From Brachionus plicatilis (taxonomy: Eukaryota; Rotifera; Eurotatoria; Ploima; Brachionidae): DNA of 64,000 nucleotides. The stretch covers positions 524,688 through 588,687 of the forward strand of contig QEOQ01000359.1 in NCBI GenBank assembly GCA_010279815.1, read 5' to 3'. Below, one piece after another: positions 10,101-21,163 of this stretch. Every line of letters starts with the position of its first letter. Position 1 is the first letter of the stretch. The notes beneath the pieces were generated by a model. It searched no databases. It had not been told where the DNA came from and saw nothing but the letters and a program-made list of their open reading frames with translations. Made by a program: the position numbers and the translations under genes.

Positions 10101-11145
10101 TTTTAATTTTTTTATTAATCAAGGTGTTTAAATTTGATATTATAGAAAAATAATTTTTAATATAATCAAATAATTAGAACATTAGCTCGGTCCAGATAAA
10201 CATGTAAATCAAAATGATACATAATCTAGCTCAGACTTCCAGAAAAAAAGCTGTAAAATTGTTAAAATTTTCACTTTTTTTTGTTCCTTCTTAAATTCAG
10301 AATACACCGATCATTAGACATTTCTCATTGTCTATTTACCACTCACTCTATAAACTAACTTATTTAACACTTGCTAAAATAAAGAAATAAAATTAAAATT
10401 ATTTTAGAATAAAAATTCGGATTTTTGTGCACCATTGACATCATTTGATTGGAATGAAATTGATCCAAATCTAATCGGAACATCATCAATAGACACAACA
10501 TGTACCATTTGGGGTCTAGAGGTTATTTTTTTTAAATAAAATTTAAAACTTGAAAATAAATTTTTACTCTAGACAGGTCAAATACTTGGTCGCACTCAGG
10601 TAAACGGCCACGTTAAAACTCAGCTAATAGCTCATGACAAAGAAGTATATGACATTGCTTTTAGCCGGGCTGGAGGGGGTCGAGACATGTTCGCGTCAGT
10701 GGGCGCTGATGGCTCAGTGCGAATGTTCGATCTGCGCCATTTGGAACATTCGACAATAATTTACGAGGATCCATCTCACAACCCCTTGCTTCGTTTAGCA
10801 TGGAACAAACAGGATCCCAATTACTTGACAACTATATCTATGGATTCAATAGAAGTAATTATTTTAGATGTCCGGGTGCCGTGTGCTCCTGTTGCCAGGT
10901 TGAACAACCATCGAGCTGTAGTGAACGGCGTTGCTTGGGCTCCACATTCCTCATGCCACATTTGCACATCGGGCGACGATCGTCAGGCTTTAATATGGGA
11001 CATTCAACAAATTCCAAGAGCAATTGAAGACCCGATTTTGGCCTACACTGCCGATGGTGAAATAAATCAGGTTCAATGGTCAAGCACTCAACCGGACTGG
11101 ATTGCAATTTGCTACAACAATAACCTTGAAATTCTGCGGGTCTAG
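4114..11145 (+). CDS. DCAF7: DCAF7/WDR68 (HAN11) WD40-repeat adaptor
   Basis: Four exons (4114-4365, 4473-4574, 10408-10521, 10573-11145) join in phase 0 to a 346-residue protein, against about 342 in vertebrates. It is almost residue-for-residue the animal DCAF7: [83 protein letters not shown] and ending [15 protein letters not shown]7 is a seven-bladed propeller that scaffolds DYRK1A/HIPK2 kinases and serves as a CUL4-DDB1 substrate receptor. Donors are GTATAT, GTAAGT and GTTATT, with acceptors TGCAG, TTTAG and TCTAG. Intron 2 is 5.8 kb while introns 1 and 3 are 107 and 51 bp, because intron 2 has collected transposons. A poly-A signal (AATAAA) lies near 11318. The start ATG is the first in frame and gives the expected N-terminus. 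Confidence 0.97.
5993..6199 (-). CDS. AT-hook-like tail ORF in left arm of foldback copy 1
   Basis: A 68-residue frame contains [20 protein letters not shown] and ends NKSKK. The stretch [10 protein letters not shown] resembles an extended AT-hook. The twin frame on the other arm is at 6332-6520. A related tail lies in the element at 49.2 kb. It is probably the last exon of a protein from an autonomous relative; on its own it has no known function. Confidence 0.4.
   Translation of the reverse strand: MMVRNDPPIYSQNNNIHTVQRLPLQDITIQQNIQNTSTSVSTPVVYNKNGSVRKPLGRKKGSTNKSKK
6332..6520 (+). CDS. AT-hook-like tail ORF in right arm of foldback copy 1
   Basis: This is the mirror copy of 5993-6199, with the same [13 protein letters not shown] and [11 protein letters not shown] phrases. 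The codon after GRKKGS differs (M in place of T) and the frame runs on past NKSKK into poly-Phe codons because the stop has been lost. It starts at a TTG, so translation as shown is doubtful. Confidence 0.35.
   Translation: MPLQDITIQQNIQNTSTSVSTPVVYNKNGSVRKPLGRKKGSMNKSKKYFFFKFFYSLFCLKF
7500..7605 (+). repeat. Probable 3' tail of a second retrotransposon
   Basis: A locally G+C-richer patch contains GGCGATCTCCTAGTAGTCCG and GCAAGCTTGCTTGCCGTAGC, followed by a TTATTATTATTA run. A short hairpin followed by a simple trinucleotide tail is how several LINE ends look in this window. No coding part is attached. Confidence 0.35.
8586..8696 (-). other. Exon-like terminal coding piece on minus strand
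   Basis: After an acceptor-like TTGTTTACAG the frame stays open for 36 codons ([20 protein letters not shown] early, EVISKY at the end) to a TGA. It is acidic and more codon-like than its surroundings. No upstream exon was found. It may be the last exon of a transposon gene in the DCAF7 intron. Confidence 0.2.
8971..9093 (+). repeat. LINE 3' tail with GAGCTTAAGCTC hairpin, copy A
   Basis: A block containing ACTTTATTCATATTTTTATT, then CTGAAGGAGCTTAAGCTCGG, then an AAATAAATAAATA tail. Nearly the same 110 bp occurs at 9950-10068. The perfect palindrome GAGCTTAAGCTC just before an A-rich tail is the signature of this LINE family in the window. Confidence 0.6.
9950..10068 (+). repeat. LINE 3' tail with GAGCTTAAGCTC hairpin, copy B
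   Basis: A direct repeat of 8971-9093 differing by a few bases. Both copies lie in DCAF7 intron 2 and look like heavily 5'-truncated insertions of one retrotransposon family. Confidence 0.6.
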
Positions 11146-11580
11146 ATTTACTTTTACTTTTTTTATCGTGCCATGGATAAACAATTTATTCCCTTTTAGG
11201 TTTTTTTTTTTTTTTTTTTTAATTTAAAACTATGAAACAAATTAATTATTAAATTTTTTAATTAATTTGAACTCAATATCTTTTGGAATCATGTATAAGA
11301 TGTAAATTGAATTTTTTTAATAAATTTGTTCTATGTTGGTTTATAGAAGCTAAAGTAATGATAAATTTAAAGAGAAATAATTTGAAATAATGAGCTGTAA
11401 TTTAAAAATGTTCTTCCTGAAAAATTCGACTCAACTTTTTTGCGACATCTATTTTTTTTGAATATGATTGTCGAAAATCATGCACAGTTTGATAAAAGTT
11501 CTCCCTTTTTACACTTTGATTTAATTCTATTTAAAAATAAATTCAGATTTAAATAAAAGAATTTGTAAAAATTTAACACT
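11146..11580 (+). other. DCAF7 3' untranslated and downstream sequence
   Basis: A+T-rich sequence with a poly-T run at about 11203-11220 and an AATAAA near 11318 that could serve as poly-A signal. Nothing else is seen. Confidence 0.5.
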
Positions 11581-11582
11581 CA

Positions 11583-12550
11583 AAACCCGGAGGGGTTTTT
11601 TCGACCCTTTTTGATTCTATTTTTGCTCATCACTCGATAAATTTAATCATTTCTGCTAATTTTTTTTCTCCATCATAAAATCAAAAAAATATTATAATTA
11701 ATTAATTTTGATAACAAAATATTTTTATTTTCATGCAAAAAAAAAAAAATACGTCACGTCTTTTATTTCGTAAAATAAAGACATGGGTAATTATGCTTTT
11801 GATTCCCAACTATACTTAATTCCTAGAGTAAATAATAATTTTTTGAACCATGTCTTGATGAAAAGCTGTTGAACTTCTTAGTAATGCGGATGATACCTAA
11901 GCTGAAATCTCTGATGATAATTATAATGATTATGAGGAAAATGATGACTTTTATAATGATTTTGAAGAAGAAATGGAAACATCAAATCAACCTAATACTG
12001 AAAATGACTCAGATGAAGACTCAGATAATAAATAACCTGAATAAGAAGAAACTAATAATGAAAAAACTTCAAAAAAATGAATGATATGGGTCAGATTGGA
12101 TGACGGAGAAGAGACAAGTCTCAGAGAAAATATATTTAAATTTTTAAAATTAATAGATTTTTAATGATAAAGTTGAGCCAACAAGGTATGCTAAACATAA
12201 AAAATGAGACCAAACTGTCAGCATTTTCCATTATTTTTGACTTGTCCATGATAAATTTAAATTGAATTGTACCAATTGTCACCCGAAAGCTGACCCTAAA
12301 ATTTCACTCACAATAGGAGATACATCAGCTTTTATCGGTATTTATTATGCAAGAGGTGTTTTATGCCAAAATTTTCCTCTCAAAGCCATGTGGTCAAGAA
12401 TTTATGAAGCTCGATTTTTTTCCATTACGCAAAAAATGGAACTTTACTTGTGATAAATGTAAACAACTACACAAGGATCAAATGTAAGTTACATTTGGAG
12501 ATGGTTTTTAGATCGCTCTGTAAAAATTGTTAAGAACTAGTAATACGAAT
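11583..12550 (+). pseudogene. piggyBac-like transposase relic
   Basis: Near the left end AAAACCCGGAGGGGTTTTTT follows TTAACACTC, reminiscent of a piggyBac end at a TTAA site. From about 11850 one frame encodes a very acidic stretch (DDNYNDYEENDDFYNDFEEE) broken by several stops, typical of the N-terminus of piggyBac transposases. The open frame 12262-12453 then contains LTIGDTSAFIGIYYARGV and LKAMWSRIYEARFFSIT, matching the start of the DDE_Tnp_1_7 domain (the conserved aflG..i..G... and W.....g...f phrases). The catalytic aspartates and the right end are missing. I am fairly sure of the family and certain it is dead. Confidence 0.65.
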
Positions 12551-12839
12551 TTAAAAAAAAAGTTTTTACAAATATTTTTTCCTGTATTTGTATCAAATTT
12601 TTTCTTAGACAATTTTAGACAATTTCAATTAAAATAGACAATATTTTTTTAAAATCAAAACAAATTTAATAAAAAAAAAATTTATTTTTACATTCAGTAT
12701 ATTTCTTACATATTTTAAGTAATTATATTAGATAATGTGATCAATAGTATCATGCCGGTTTGTTAAATATTATGATCACAAAACTGCTGATCACCAGATT
12801 AAAATTTCTTTAGAAATTTGAAAAAAAATTATCTTATTA

Positions 12840-13010
12840 CCGTATTCCCTCGTTCGATATTGCAGCCTCAGAAACCGAAACACATCTTTGACGCAGGCAA
12901 TAAACACCATCTCGCCAATGTTAAAACATTCTTAACTTACACCGCATGCGTCAAAGTTGTGTTTCGAGTCTTGGCCCACGTTGAAAGTTAAGATTTTTAA
13001 ATTAAATGCA
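12840..13010 (+). mobile_element. Solo arm of a CCGTA-end element
   Basis: The segment begins CCGTATTCCCTCGTTCGATA right after TTA and follows the left arm of the element at 14635 with many substitutions (shared spacing of GACGCAGGC, CTCGCC.ATGTTAAA, GCATGCG). No matching right arm was seen nearby, so it is a deleted or one-ended old copy. Confidence 0.6.
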
Positions 13011-13135
13011 GCATTAACCTTAGAGTTTCTGTCAAAAAAATAAAAATTATTTTTTTGAATTTTACATTTGATTTATTAATGGCTTCATTAACGTCTTCAA
13101 CAGCTGATTTGACATCTTCTTTCTAATCTATCTTC

Positions 13136-13282
13136 ACTACAAATTAAAACTAACTTGTACGCATTTTGTTCTTCGACTCTTCCTCGACTCTTCTTCAACT
13201 ATTCCAGTGGGGAAAAGCAAAGTCGAGGAAGAGTTGAGGAAAGGAAGAGTTGAGGAAAAGAAATGTACAAGTTTGTCTTAAA
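13136..13282. repeat. Polypyrimidine hairpin element, copy 1
   Basis: The left half reads AACTAACTTGTACGC, then TTCTTCGACTCTTCCTCGAC; the right half is the inverted form, with GTCGAGGAAGAGTTGAGGAA and then TGTACAAGTT. The same left sequence begins another hairpin at 29065. The inner stem is built of degenerate TTCCTCAAC units. Confidence 0.65.
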
Positions 13283-14634
13283 TTGTACTGTAATAAAGGT
13301 TTCAAATTATATTATTTTATTTACATTAAAATTTAAATTACTTATTACAAATTTATGTGAAAAATTTCAAATTTTTCGTGATCAATATCTTTGTTTATGT
13401 GACTTGGTTAAAATAAAGAAAAATTAACTGGTCACCTAATATGTGACCAGTAAATTTTTTTTGTTTTAATTTGAGCTATTAAACTCAAACTGTGAAATTT
13501 TTTTCAGGTTATTTAATTTAAATTTAAATTGAGAAAATTATAATAATTTGTATTAATGTCCTTTTTTATATGTTTAAAATTGAAAAATTTGGTTTTTATT
13601 TGGTAAATATTTGAGAGAAGTTAGTACTTAAAAAAAATGTTCCAAGATAAGTGTCCAAAATAGCTCAGTTTGGATTAAGTTTCGATTAAATTGACTCAAC
13701 CGCTTGAATATTTTATTTTGATTTTGTTTTCCATATTAGAAAAGAAAATAAAAAATCTCGTTTGATGTTTGTATTGATTGAATATTTAAGATTATTTGAC
13801 ATTTATATTTGTTTTTGGCATGTTTAATGTATAACCTAAATCTTTACTCTACCAAAAATTATAAAACATACCATAAAAATAATTATATTGTAGAAGATTT
13901 TAAGAAACAGGAATTTCGCTGATACAATTAACAGAACCAATTTTAGATATTGACGAAAAAATATGTTTTTTACTTTTAATTTTTAAAAAAATTTTTAAAT
14001 TTAATTTTTTTCTTAATTAAAAAAATATTTTAAATTTTTTTTTACTATTCGAGAAAATTTTCATCCAGAATATTTTTTTTCTAAAATGACTAAAATTAAA
14101 ATTTATATTGAGTTTCTGCAATTTAAAATTTTGGTTCTAAGTTTTCCTCTGAAATTTAAAAGATTGAATTATGGTCATATTTTTTTCAGCAAAAAAATTA
14201 TACTAATATATTTCTTTTAAATTTTTCAATAAAAATTTTAACTCCTAATCTTCATTATAACTCTTTTTCCTTATTTAAAAATCTCGCAAAAAATTCTCAA
14301 TGCCATCTATTTAGAACCCTATCAATGAAATTAATAAAGTGATGCACTTGATCATATCTTTTGTCATTTAATTTTCAATAATTTTGGTTTTGAAAATAAT
14401 AAAATATGAGCAATTATATTTTTTACTATTGATACAGTCGTAAAAATTAGATATTAAAATATTGAACAATATTTAATTTTAAAAAAAATCATAATATTTT
14501 TATTTTAAAAATATTTTAATCATTTTTTTCAAAAAATAAATTTAATAAATAAGTAATTTGAAAAAAATAAAATGGAAAATAAACATCGTATAAATATTAA
14601 AAAAATGAAATTTTTAAACTCCCTTTTTTTATTA

Positions 14635-15141
14635 CCGTATTCCCTTGTTCGATAATGCAGCGCCACAACCTAGAACACATCATTGGCGCAGGCGCTATAC
14701 TAAATCTCGCCCATGTTAAATTCAACTTAACTTGTGTTGCATGCGCCAAAACCGTATTTCGGGTTGTGGCGATGCACTATATCCAGGGTCTTGAGAATGG
14801 TGCTGCATTATTTAAGTTTAGCAAATGGATAATATTTAAAAAAAAAAAAGAATTTTTTTTAATTAAGTATTTGGTGCGGCATTAAAGTTTAAAAATAAAA
14901 AAGAATTTAAAATTAAAAAATATTGTCTTGAATTATTTTTATATTTTCTTTTTAAATCATTCAAATAATGCAGCACCATTCTCAAGACCCTGGATATAGT
15001 GCATCGCCACAACCCGAAATACGGTTTTGGCGCATGCAACACAAGTTAAGTTGAATTTAACATGGGCGAGATTTAGTATAGCGCCTGCGCCAATGATGTG
15101 TTCTAGGTTGTGGCGCTGCATTATCGAACAAGGGAATACGG
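14635..15141. mobile_element. CCGTA-end MITE with identical 178-bp arms, TA duplication
   Basis: The left arm 14635-14813 and right arm 14964-15141 are essentially identical when one is reversed. Both start CCGTATTCCCTTGTTCGATA and both are flanked by TA. The 150-bp spacer is A+T-rich. The perfect arms suggest recent insertion or gene conversion between arms. There is no transposase, so it must rely on a relative elsewhere. The open frame 14655-14885 is only a reading of the arm. Confidence 0.9.
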
Positions 15142-15143
15142 TA

Positions 15144-16580
15144 AAGAATCAAATATCAAAAAACAAAAACTATTTTTTTTTATTTTACAAAAGATAATAA
15201 TGGCTTTTGAAGGCATTTAAAATGATCGTTTTCAACATATATTCTGATTTCTGAATTTTTTAGGAATTTGAAAAATAAAGTAAATTTATTGATTGAGTCA
15301 TATTTGATTTTCTTTTTAAATCCCTAAAAAGATAACATTTTGTATTAAAAAAATCATGTTTGATTTTAAAATTAATATTACTTTATCTCCAGAATTTGTT
15401 TTTTAGCCTTAAAAATTTTGGTCAAATTAATTCTTTTTTCTTAAGCAAAAGTTGAAATAAATTAACAAATAAATTGAAATCAGCAACCTTTCGGCTAAAA
15501 ATTTTTTTGTTTCAATTTACTCTAAGTCTAAATAGTCAACAATAAAACAATTTGAAAATATTGTGTATGACTAACTTTGAAAATAAAATGAAAATAAAAT
15601 TATTGAAGCAGTTTTAAATTATTTAATGGGAAAATGACATATTTTTCTATTTTAATCGTATAAAATACATTAAATAAATAATTGTTTGAAGTAATTTTTT
15701 TTAGTTTTTTTTATTTTATTGAATTTTATGGCTATGTTTGATGAATATTTTGAATGATGGAATAAAAGCGCTCAGGTAATTTAACTTTTTCAATTTAAAA
15801 TTTAACAATATGCTTTAAAAAATGAATGACCTGTTGAATTATTTTAAAAATTTCAACTAATTTTTTTGTTTAAACTAAAATCAGAATTATCGTGGATCAA
15901 TTAGGCATTGGATGCAACATGTGAGAGAATCTATTCAAAAAACAGTTTTAATCAACATCCAAACGCCTTTGAAAAAAAATTAAAATAAATAATTCAAATA
16001 AATGATTTAACTTTTTTCGTCATTTAAAATAGATACCTTCAAAATTATGTCGCAACATAACTTAGGATATAAATCGACAAAATAAGAAAAATTTTGATGA
16101 TTTATGACACTTTTGACGAAAGCGTTTTCATTCGGAGACAATTTTGTAATTTTGAAAGCTCCTTGAGAACGTTTAATTATTTCTTAACAACTGACACGTC
16201 ATAATGCTTAGATTTGTTAACTTTTAAACAACTTTTAGAGTATCTGGATTAAAATTTAGGTAGCAAATACTCAGCAAATATTTAGCTCGCAAAAGCAATT
16301 AATTCTAATTCTATCTCAAATCACCTTTAATTAATTCATTAGACTTTTTAAAATAATAAAAAAAAAATTTTTTCGTAATATTTAAATTTATTTTTATCAA
16401 TGTAATTTTTATCAAGCTTAAAATTTCAAGTTTTGGCATTTGAAAAGCAAGGTTTCTTTTTTTTCAAAAAATAAAGTTTCTCAAATTTAATGCGTTACTA
16501 ATAAAAGACCTAATTAATATACCTATTTTAATTTTATCAGAATATTTACAGAATTCTAAATTTATATTTTTTGAGTTTTT
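15144..16580. other. Intergenic sequence 5' of the EF-hand gene
   Basis: About 1.4 kb of A+T-rich sequence. I see no gene, RNA gene or clear repeat. The last 20 bases before the next start contain GAGTTTTTAG, an acceptor-like site. Confidence 0.5.
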
Positions 16581-16594
16581 AGTAATCAAAAAAA

Positions 16595-19500
16595 ATGAAC
16601 AATTTTTCGGATAACGATCCTCGTAAACTAAAAATGCTACTACAGAGTCGTGCTGCCGAGTTGTTTAGGATATGCGATTTGGAAGATAAGGGCTTTATTA
16701 ATAAAAAAGACATACAAAGAATGAGAGAATCGCTAAATTTGAGGCCCGATCAACTCGAGGAAGTATTTGAGTCGTTGGACGAAGACAAAAATGGCTACCT
16801 TACTCTGGATGAGTTCACTGCTGGTTTTAGCAAATACATTGGAGTTAATTTGGAGGATAATGATTGTTCCGAGTCGGCAAACTTTGAGCGTGCTGATTTG
16901 GAGGCTGACGAGGAATTTCGCGAAACCATGGACTCTCTTGGTGCTTCTCATCTAATTGACAGGTTTTGTTTAGTTTTATTTTTGTCCTATTTTAAAATTT
17001 GTTTGACCTGGTCTACCATATTTATTCAAGTACTCTCATATGTCAAAAAATTAAATATTAGATAAAATTAGAAAAAATTTTATCTCAAAAAATATATTTT
17101 TTTTAATTTATTCAAAGAGATAGCTTTGATTTTTTGTCAATTCCGGAAAACAAAACTAAATTATTTCTAAATTAATGATAACAAATTTTAGGAAGCTCGA
17201 TTTTTTGTAGCACAGCAGCTTTTATTATAATAATTTTTCAAAAATTTTCAGTCACTAGTGACTTTCAACTAAAAAAAATCTATTTTTGAAATTTTAATTA
17301 ACATTAAAACAATTATAGAGTTAAAATCAGAGTTGTTTAAAAGTCCAGAAAAAAATTCAAGTCCAGACTTTTTTTTTTAAATTTGCTAGACCAGGCTTCA
17401 TATCAAAAAATTTATATACTCTTGGGTTGTCTAATGCAATATATTTGCCATATATCAGAATTTTGTTGCAAATTTAGCATAAATTTCTTCTTCAGTATTC
17501 AAAATTTTAAAGTCCGGACTTGGACTTGTGCAATTAAAAAAACTCTGGCCAAAATTAATGGTTATTTTTAAAAAATTTAAATTTTTTTAATGATTTTTGT
17601 TTATGAAGAGCACATTTATTTTCCAATTTTTTCTTTTTATCTAGTTTTTTCTTTTACCTGGTATTTTTGTTTTTTTGCTGGAATTTTTTTATAATTACAA
17701 ATAAAAATTCAAAATTCAAAATTTTTGAATTTAATTTAAAATCAATTATATTTGTTAAAAATAAAATCTAAAAATTCTAATTTTTATCGAAATATTGTAT
17801 TTATTTGAACGTTTTAATAGTGGGGAAATAAAATGGGGTTTCGATGTGATTAATGCCAAATTGAATTAGCCCAAATTTGATGTCGATTTTGGGGTTACTG
17901 GTCAATCAATACTAATAGTCAGGCATAAAAATTTTATTAAATTAATTTTTCCACATAAAATGAAACATTTGATATGTTTTTGATAAATGATCCAAAATTA
18001 ATACTTTTTAATTCAAATTCAATTTAGATTGCATGAGTTTAACCCAAAAGAGTGGTATGATATTTGATATTTTGAAAAATGTTGTAATTTTTTTCAAAAA
18101 TTTTGATAAAATGTTCAAAAAGTCTACTTTAAAATACTCGTTTTTAGTTTTTTTTTGCAAAAATTAAAATTTTTGATCAAATTTAAAATCTGAAATTTTA
18201 TCAAAAATTTTAGCGCGCGACATAATGTCATCGAAGAATTTACGTTTTTATAAAATTTTAATTAAAGAAATGTAATCTATAAAAAGCAGTGGAATCTAAT
18301 TGAAAATTCTAAATTTGTTGATTATCTTTTAAATCTGAAATTTGATCAAGAAATTTTTTAGACGAGTTTTTTTTTATTTAAAAAAATACGCGTTTATTTG
18401 AAATATTAAGAATTTATCTTATTTTTTTTCAAGAATTATTTTATTTTTTAAAATTAGCTTTATTTAACTATTAAAAAATCAATTTTAAAATTATTCAAAT
18501 ACTTTTTGTTTAAGAAGACCACTTTTTATCCTTATGATTGTACCCAGGTTTCCTTCAAAGTTTAACGAGGTTAAAATTAAGAAAGCCTACCACTTGAGTG
18601 TTAACAGAAAACTCAAAAAAAATATTTTTGGAATTAAAATTTTTAATTTTTAATTCAGATAAACTAAATTTTTGCTTTTGTATATTCTGGAATATCAATT
18701 AAGTTTAAAAAAAAGTTTAATTTTTTTAAACCAAATTTTCAAAATAAATATTTTATGTCCCTTTCAAATGACAATTGAATAATTTAAAACTGAATTAATT
18801 AATTGATTTATTTTTCTAAGTGAGCCAAACATAAAAAGCCTATGGCTTCGGCTTAGAAACGATGATCACACATTACTTCGCTCATTTGAAAGCTTTGTGG
18901 CTAATATTAGTCAAGAACTAAAACGATCGCGAACTGATTTCAGCATTTTAGAATCTGCTTTACAAAAGTAAAATTTTTACAAATTTTTTTTTTAAATTTA
19001 ACTAAAAATTTAAGCAAATCAATTGACTATGACGAAAATATTAGAAGACTCTACGAGGAGATGGAAGCCCAAATAAAAAACGAGCGATCCAAAATAACTC
19101 AGAAAGTAAATGGTGACACATTTTCCTAAATTTGCTTAAAGTTTTCAATTTTAAAAAGGAATCACAAAAAGAAAATGAAATAAAGGAAAAATTGGGAAAA
19201 GATTTGCTAGACAAAGATAAACAATTACAAGATTCGCTCTCAAAACAAATTGACATGGAACAAAAATTGTTTCGTCTTAATTTACTTGAGTACAAACAAA
19301 AACAAGAAAATGAACGTTTGATAAAAGTAAATTTTTTTCAGACTTGACTTTTTCTCATTAAAAATTGGTAAGGAAAAAGCTATGCTAGAAGAACAACTAC
19401 AAGAAAAAAACCAAAGTCTTCAGGACTCCAAATCTTATATTAACTCTTTGGTCCAACAAACAAAAGAAGAAAAGCGCAACAGATTCAAGTTATTAATTTA

Positions 19501-20957
19501 GACATGAAAATTTTGATTTAAATTTAAATTTTTTTAAATTTAAGAGAAACTTTGAAGATAACCGAAAATATAGCTATCGAACGAGAAACATTGATCAAAG
19601 AACTAGAACTTTTAAAGTAAAATTTGTATTAAATTAAATTAATTTATGAAATAAATTTTTTTTTAGAGATATCAATAGAAAGCTTCAGGATGAAAGAGAT
19701 GAACTTGAACTAAAGGTTTTTTTATATTAATTATTGTTGGGTAAAATTTTTATTAATAGATAATTTTATTAGAGGAAGGAAATCAAAAAATATCTTAAAA
19801 AAGTTAATTTAAAGACTTTTTTATCATAACTTCATTATTTACTTATTTTTCTTTCAATATAAAATAATAATTAATATTATTGTTTGATGCTTAAAATAAG
19901 AGTAAAGGAAAAAAAGTTAAAAATTCAAATTAATTAGGTTCGTTTAAATTTATGAATTATTCACATTAAATAATGATGAAAATTAAAAGATTTTATTAAT
20001 GAAATAAATTATTGCATCAAAAAATTTTTTAAATGATAGTTTATGTCTGACTCAATTTCTCTTTAACTTCAAAATCCTTCTTGAATTTATCAGAAAAAAA
20101 TAAATTAAAAATAGATATTTTTGGTCTAGTCAGCATTTGTTTCACAATTATTTTCAAAAAACTTGAGCATATTATTTTAATTTTAAAGTACGCAATATCT
20201 TTTAAAATTTTATTTAGCTGGAATTTAAAATTAATTTTTAATTTGGATGGTTTAACTCAAAGACATAATAAAAAAATCCCAGAAAAAAGTAAGGATTTTT
20301 TCCCAGAATTACGAAATATTTAACTTTTTTTTTAGTAAAAAAATTTATCTAAGGTTTTCAGCTCTATCAAAATATTTTTTAAGAAAAATTTCTTATAAGA
20401 AAACATCAATAGATAAATACTTTGTTTGGTTGATAAAAATCTTTGGTCTCCTTAACACAACAATATCATTCTAATAATTGTCATATCCTTTTATTACCAA
20501 TTAGTTCAGATTTTAAATTTAAATATATTTCAAGCTTTAATTAGTTTATTTAAAATTTTATTATAAATGTTTTAATAAAATTTAAAGGAGCTTATGTTTG
20601 TTAGATAATTAAATACAGATCAGAATCTATTGATTTAAATTTTTTAACTTTTTTCAATAAAATTATCTAAAATGAAAATATGCCAAATAATTTTATTTCT
20701 TTTTATAATTAATTTAAATTTTTAAATTAAGAAAATAGAAAACAAAAGTGTAAATGGAAAAAAACTAACAAAAAAAGGATCAATTTTATCAAATTATATT
20801 GGCAATCAGTATGAACCTGATTTTGGCATAAAGAAAAAAATTTCAATTTTTTTATTTTAGAAAGTCTCAAGATTCGGATGGAGGTCAATTTGATCCTATA
20901 AAATTGATCAAGGCAGACTTCTACAGCGAAGATGAACAAGGGTCTGATATAGAGTAA
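16595..20957 (+). CDS. EF-hand and coiled-coil half of a CRACR2A/RASEF-type Rab gene
   Basis: Nine exons join in frame: 16595-16962, 18821-18967, 19015-19105, 19159-19326, 19373-19488, 19545-19616, 19667-19715, 20732-20808 and 20861-20953. The first exon encodes two EF-hands: ICDLEDKGFINKKD (degenerate loop) and SLDEDKNGYLTLDEF (canonical loop D-D-N-Y-T-E). The following exons encode LYEEMEAQIKNER and a long Lys/Glu/Gln-rich coiled coil, then an acidic end (ADFYSEDEQGSDIE). Large Rab GTPases with this order (CRACR2A/Rab46, RASEF/Rab45) link Ca2+ to vesicle traffic. If exon 9 is not spliced, GAG-TAA closes a 394-residue protein, like the short CRACR2A isoform that lacks the Rab domain. If the GTAAGT donor at 20954 is used, the next recognisable exon is out of frame (see findings). 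An acceptor-like AG at 16581-16582 precedes the ATG. Confidence 0.85.
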
Positions 20958-21163
20958 GTAACAAATTTTAATTTATAAAACAAAGTAAATCCTGAGTCAA
21001 AATAAATCTATTGCGAATGTTACATATGTTGTCACTTTGTGTATATGTCTCCGTTCTCTCGTGTTTAAGTAAATGGTGCTTAGGGCTGCATAATCAAGTT
21101 TATTTAGACAATTATGATTAGTTTTGTTTTATTGACGTCGACAACAAGTTTTAGTATATTTAG

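Larger units (their letters stand above)
4575..10407 (+). other. DCAF7 intron 2, enlarged by mobile elements
   Basis: The intron starts GTAAGT and ends TTTTAG and interrupts the propeller coding sequence between LLNN and NKNSDF. It contains a LINE relic split by a CCGTA foldback element, a second retrotransposon-like tail near 7520-7600, an exon-like piece on the minus strand at 8586-8696, and two near-identical LINE tails. Between these pieces I see only A+T-rich sequence. Confidence 0.85.
12551..14634. other. Intergenic sequence with two small repeat elements
   Basis: Apart from the solo CCGTA arm (12840-13010) and the polypyrimidine hairpin (13136-13282), which are listed separately, this is A+T-rich sequence in which I see no gene. 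Confidence 0.5.

Noticed and set aside
11869..12084. Met/Ile/Lys-rich frame
   Set aside because: It is the shifted reading of the acidic piggyBac N-terminal stretch.
14655..14885. 76-codon frame with Cys/His-looking peptide
   Set aside because: It lies within one arm of the CCGTA MITE and its mirror is present in the other arm; it is a reading of repeat sequence.
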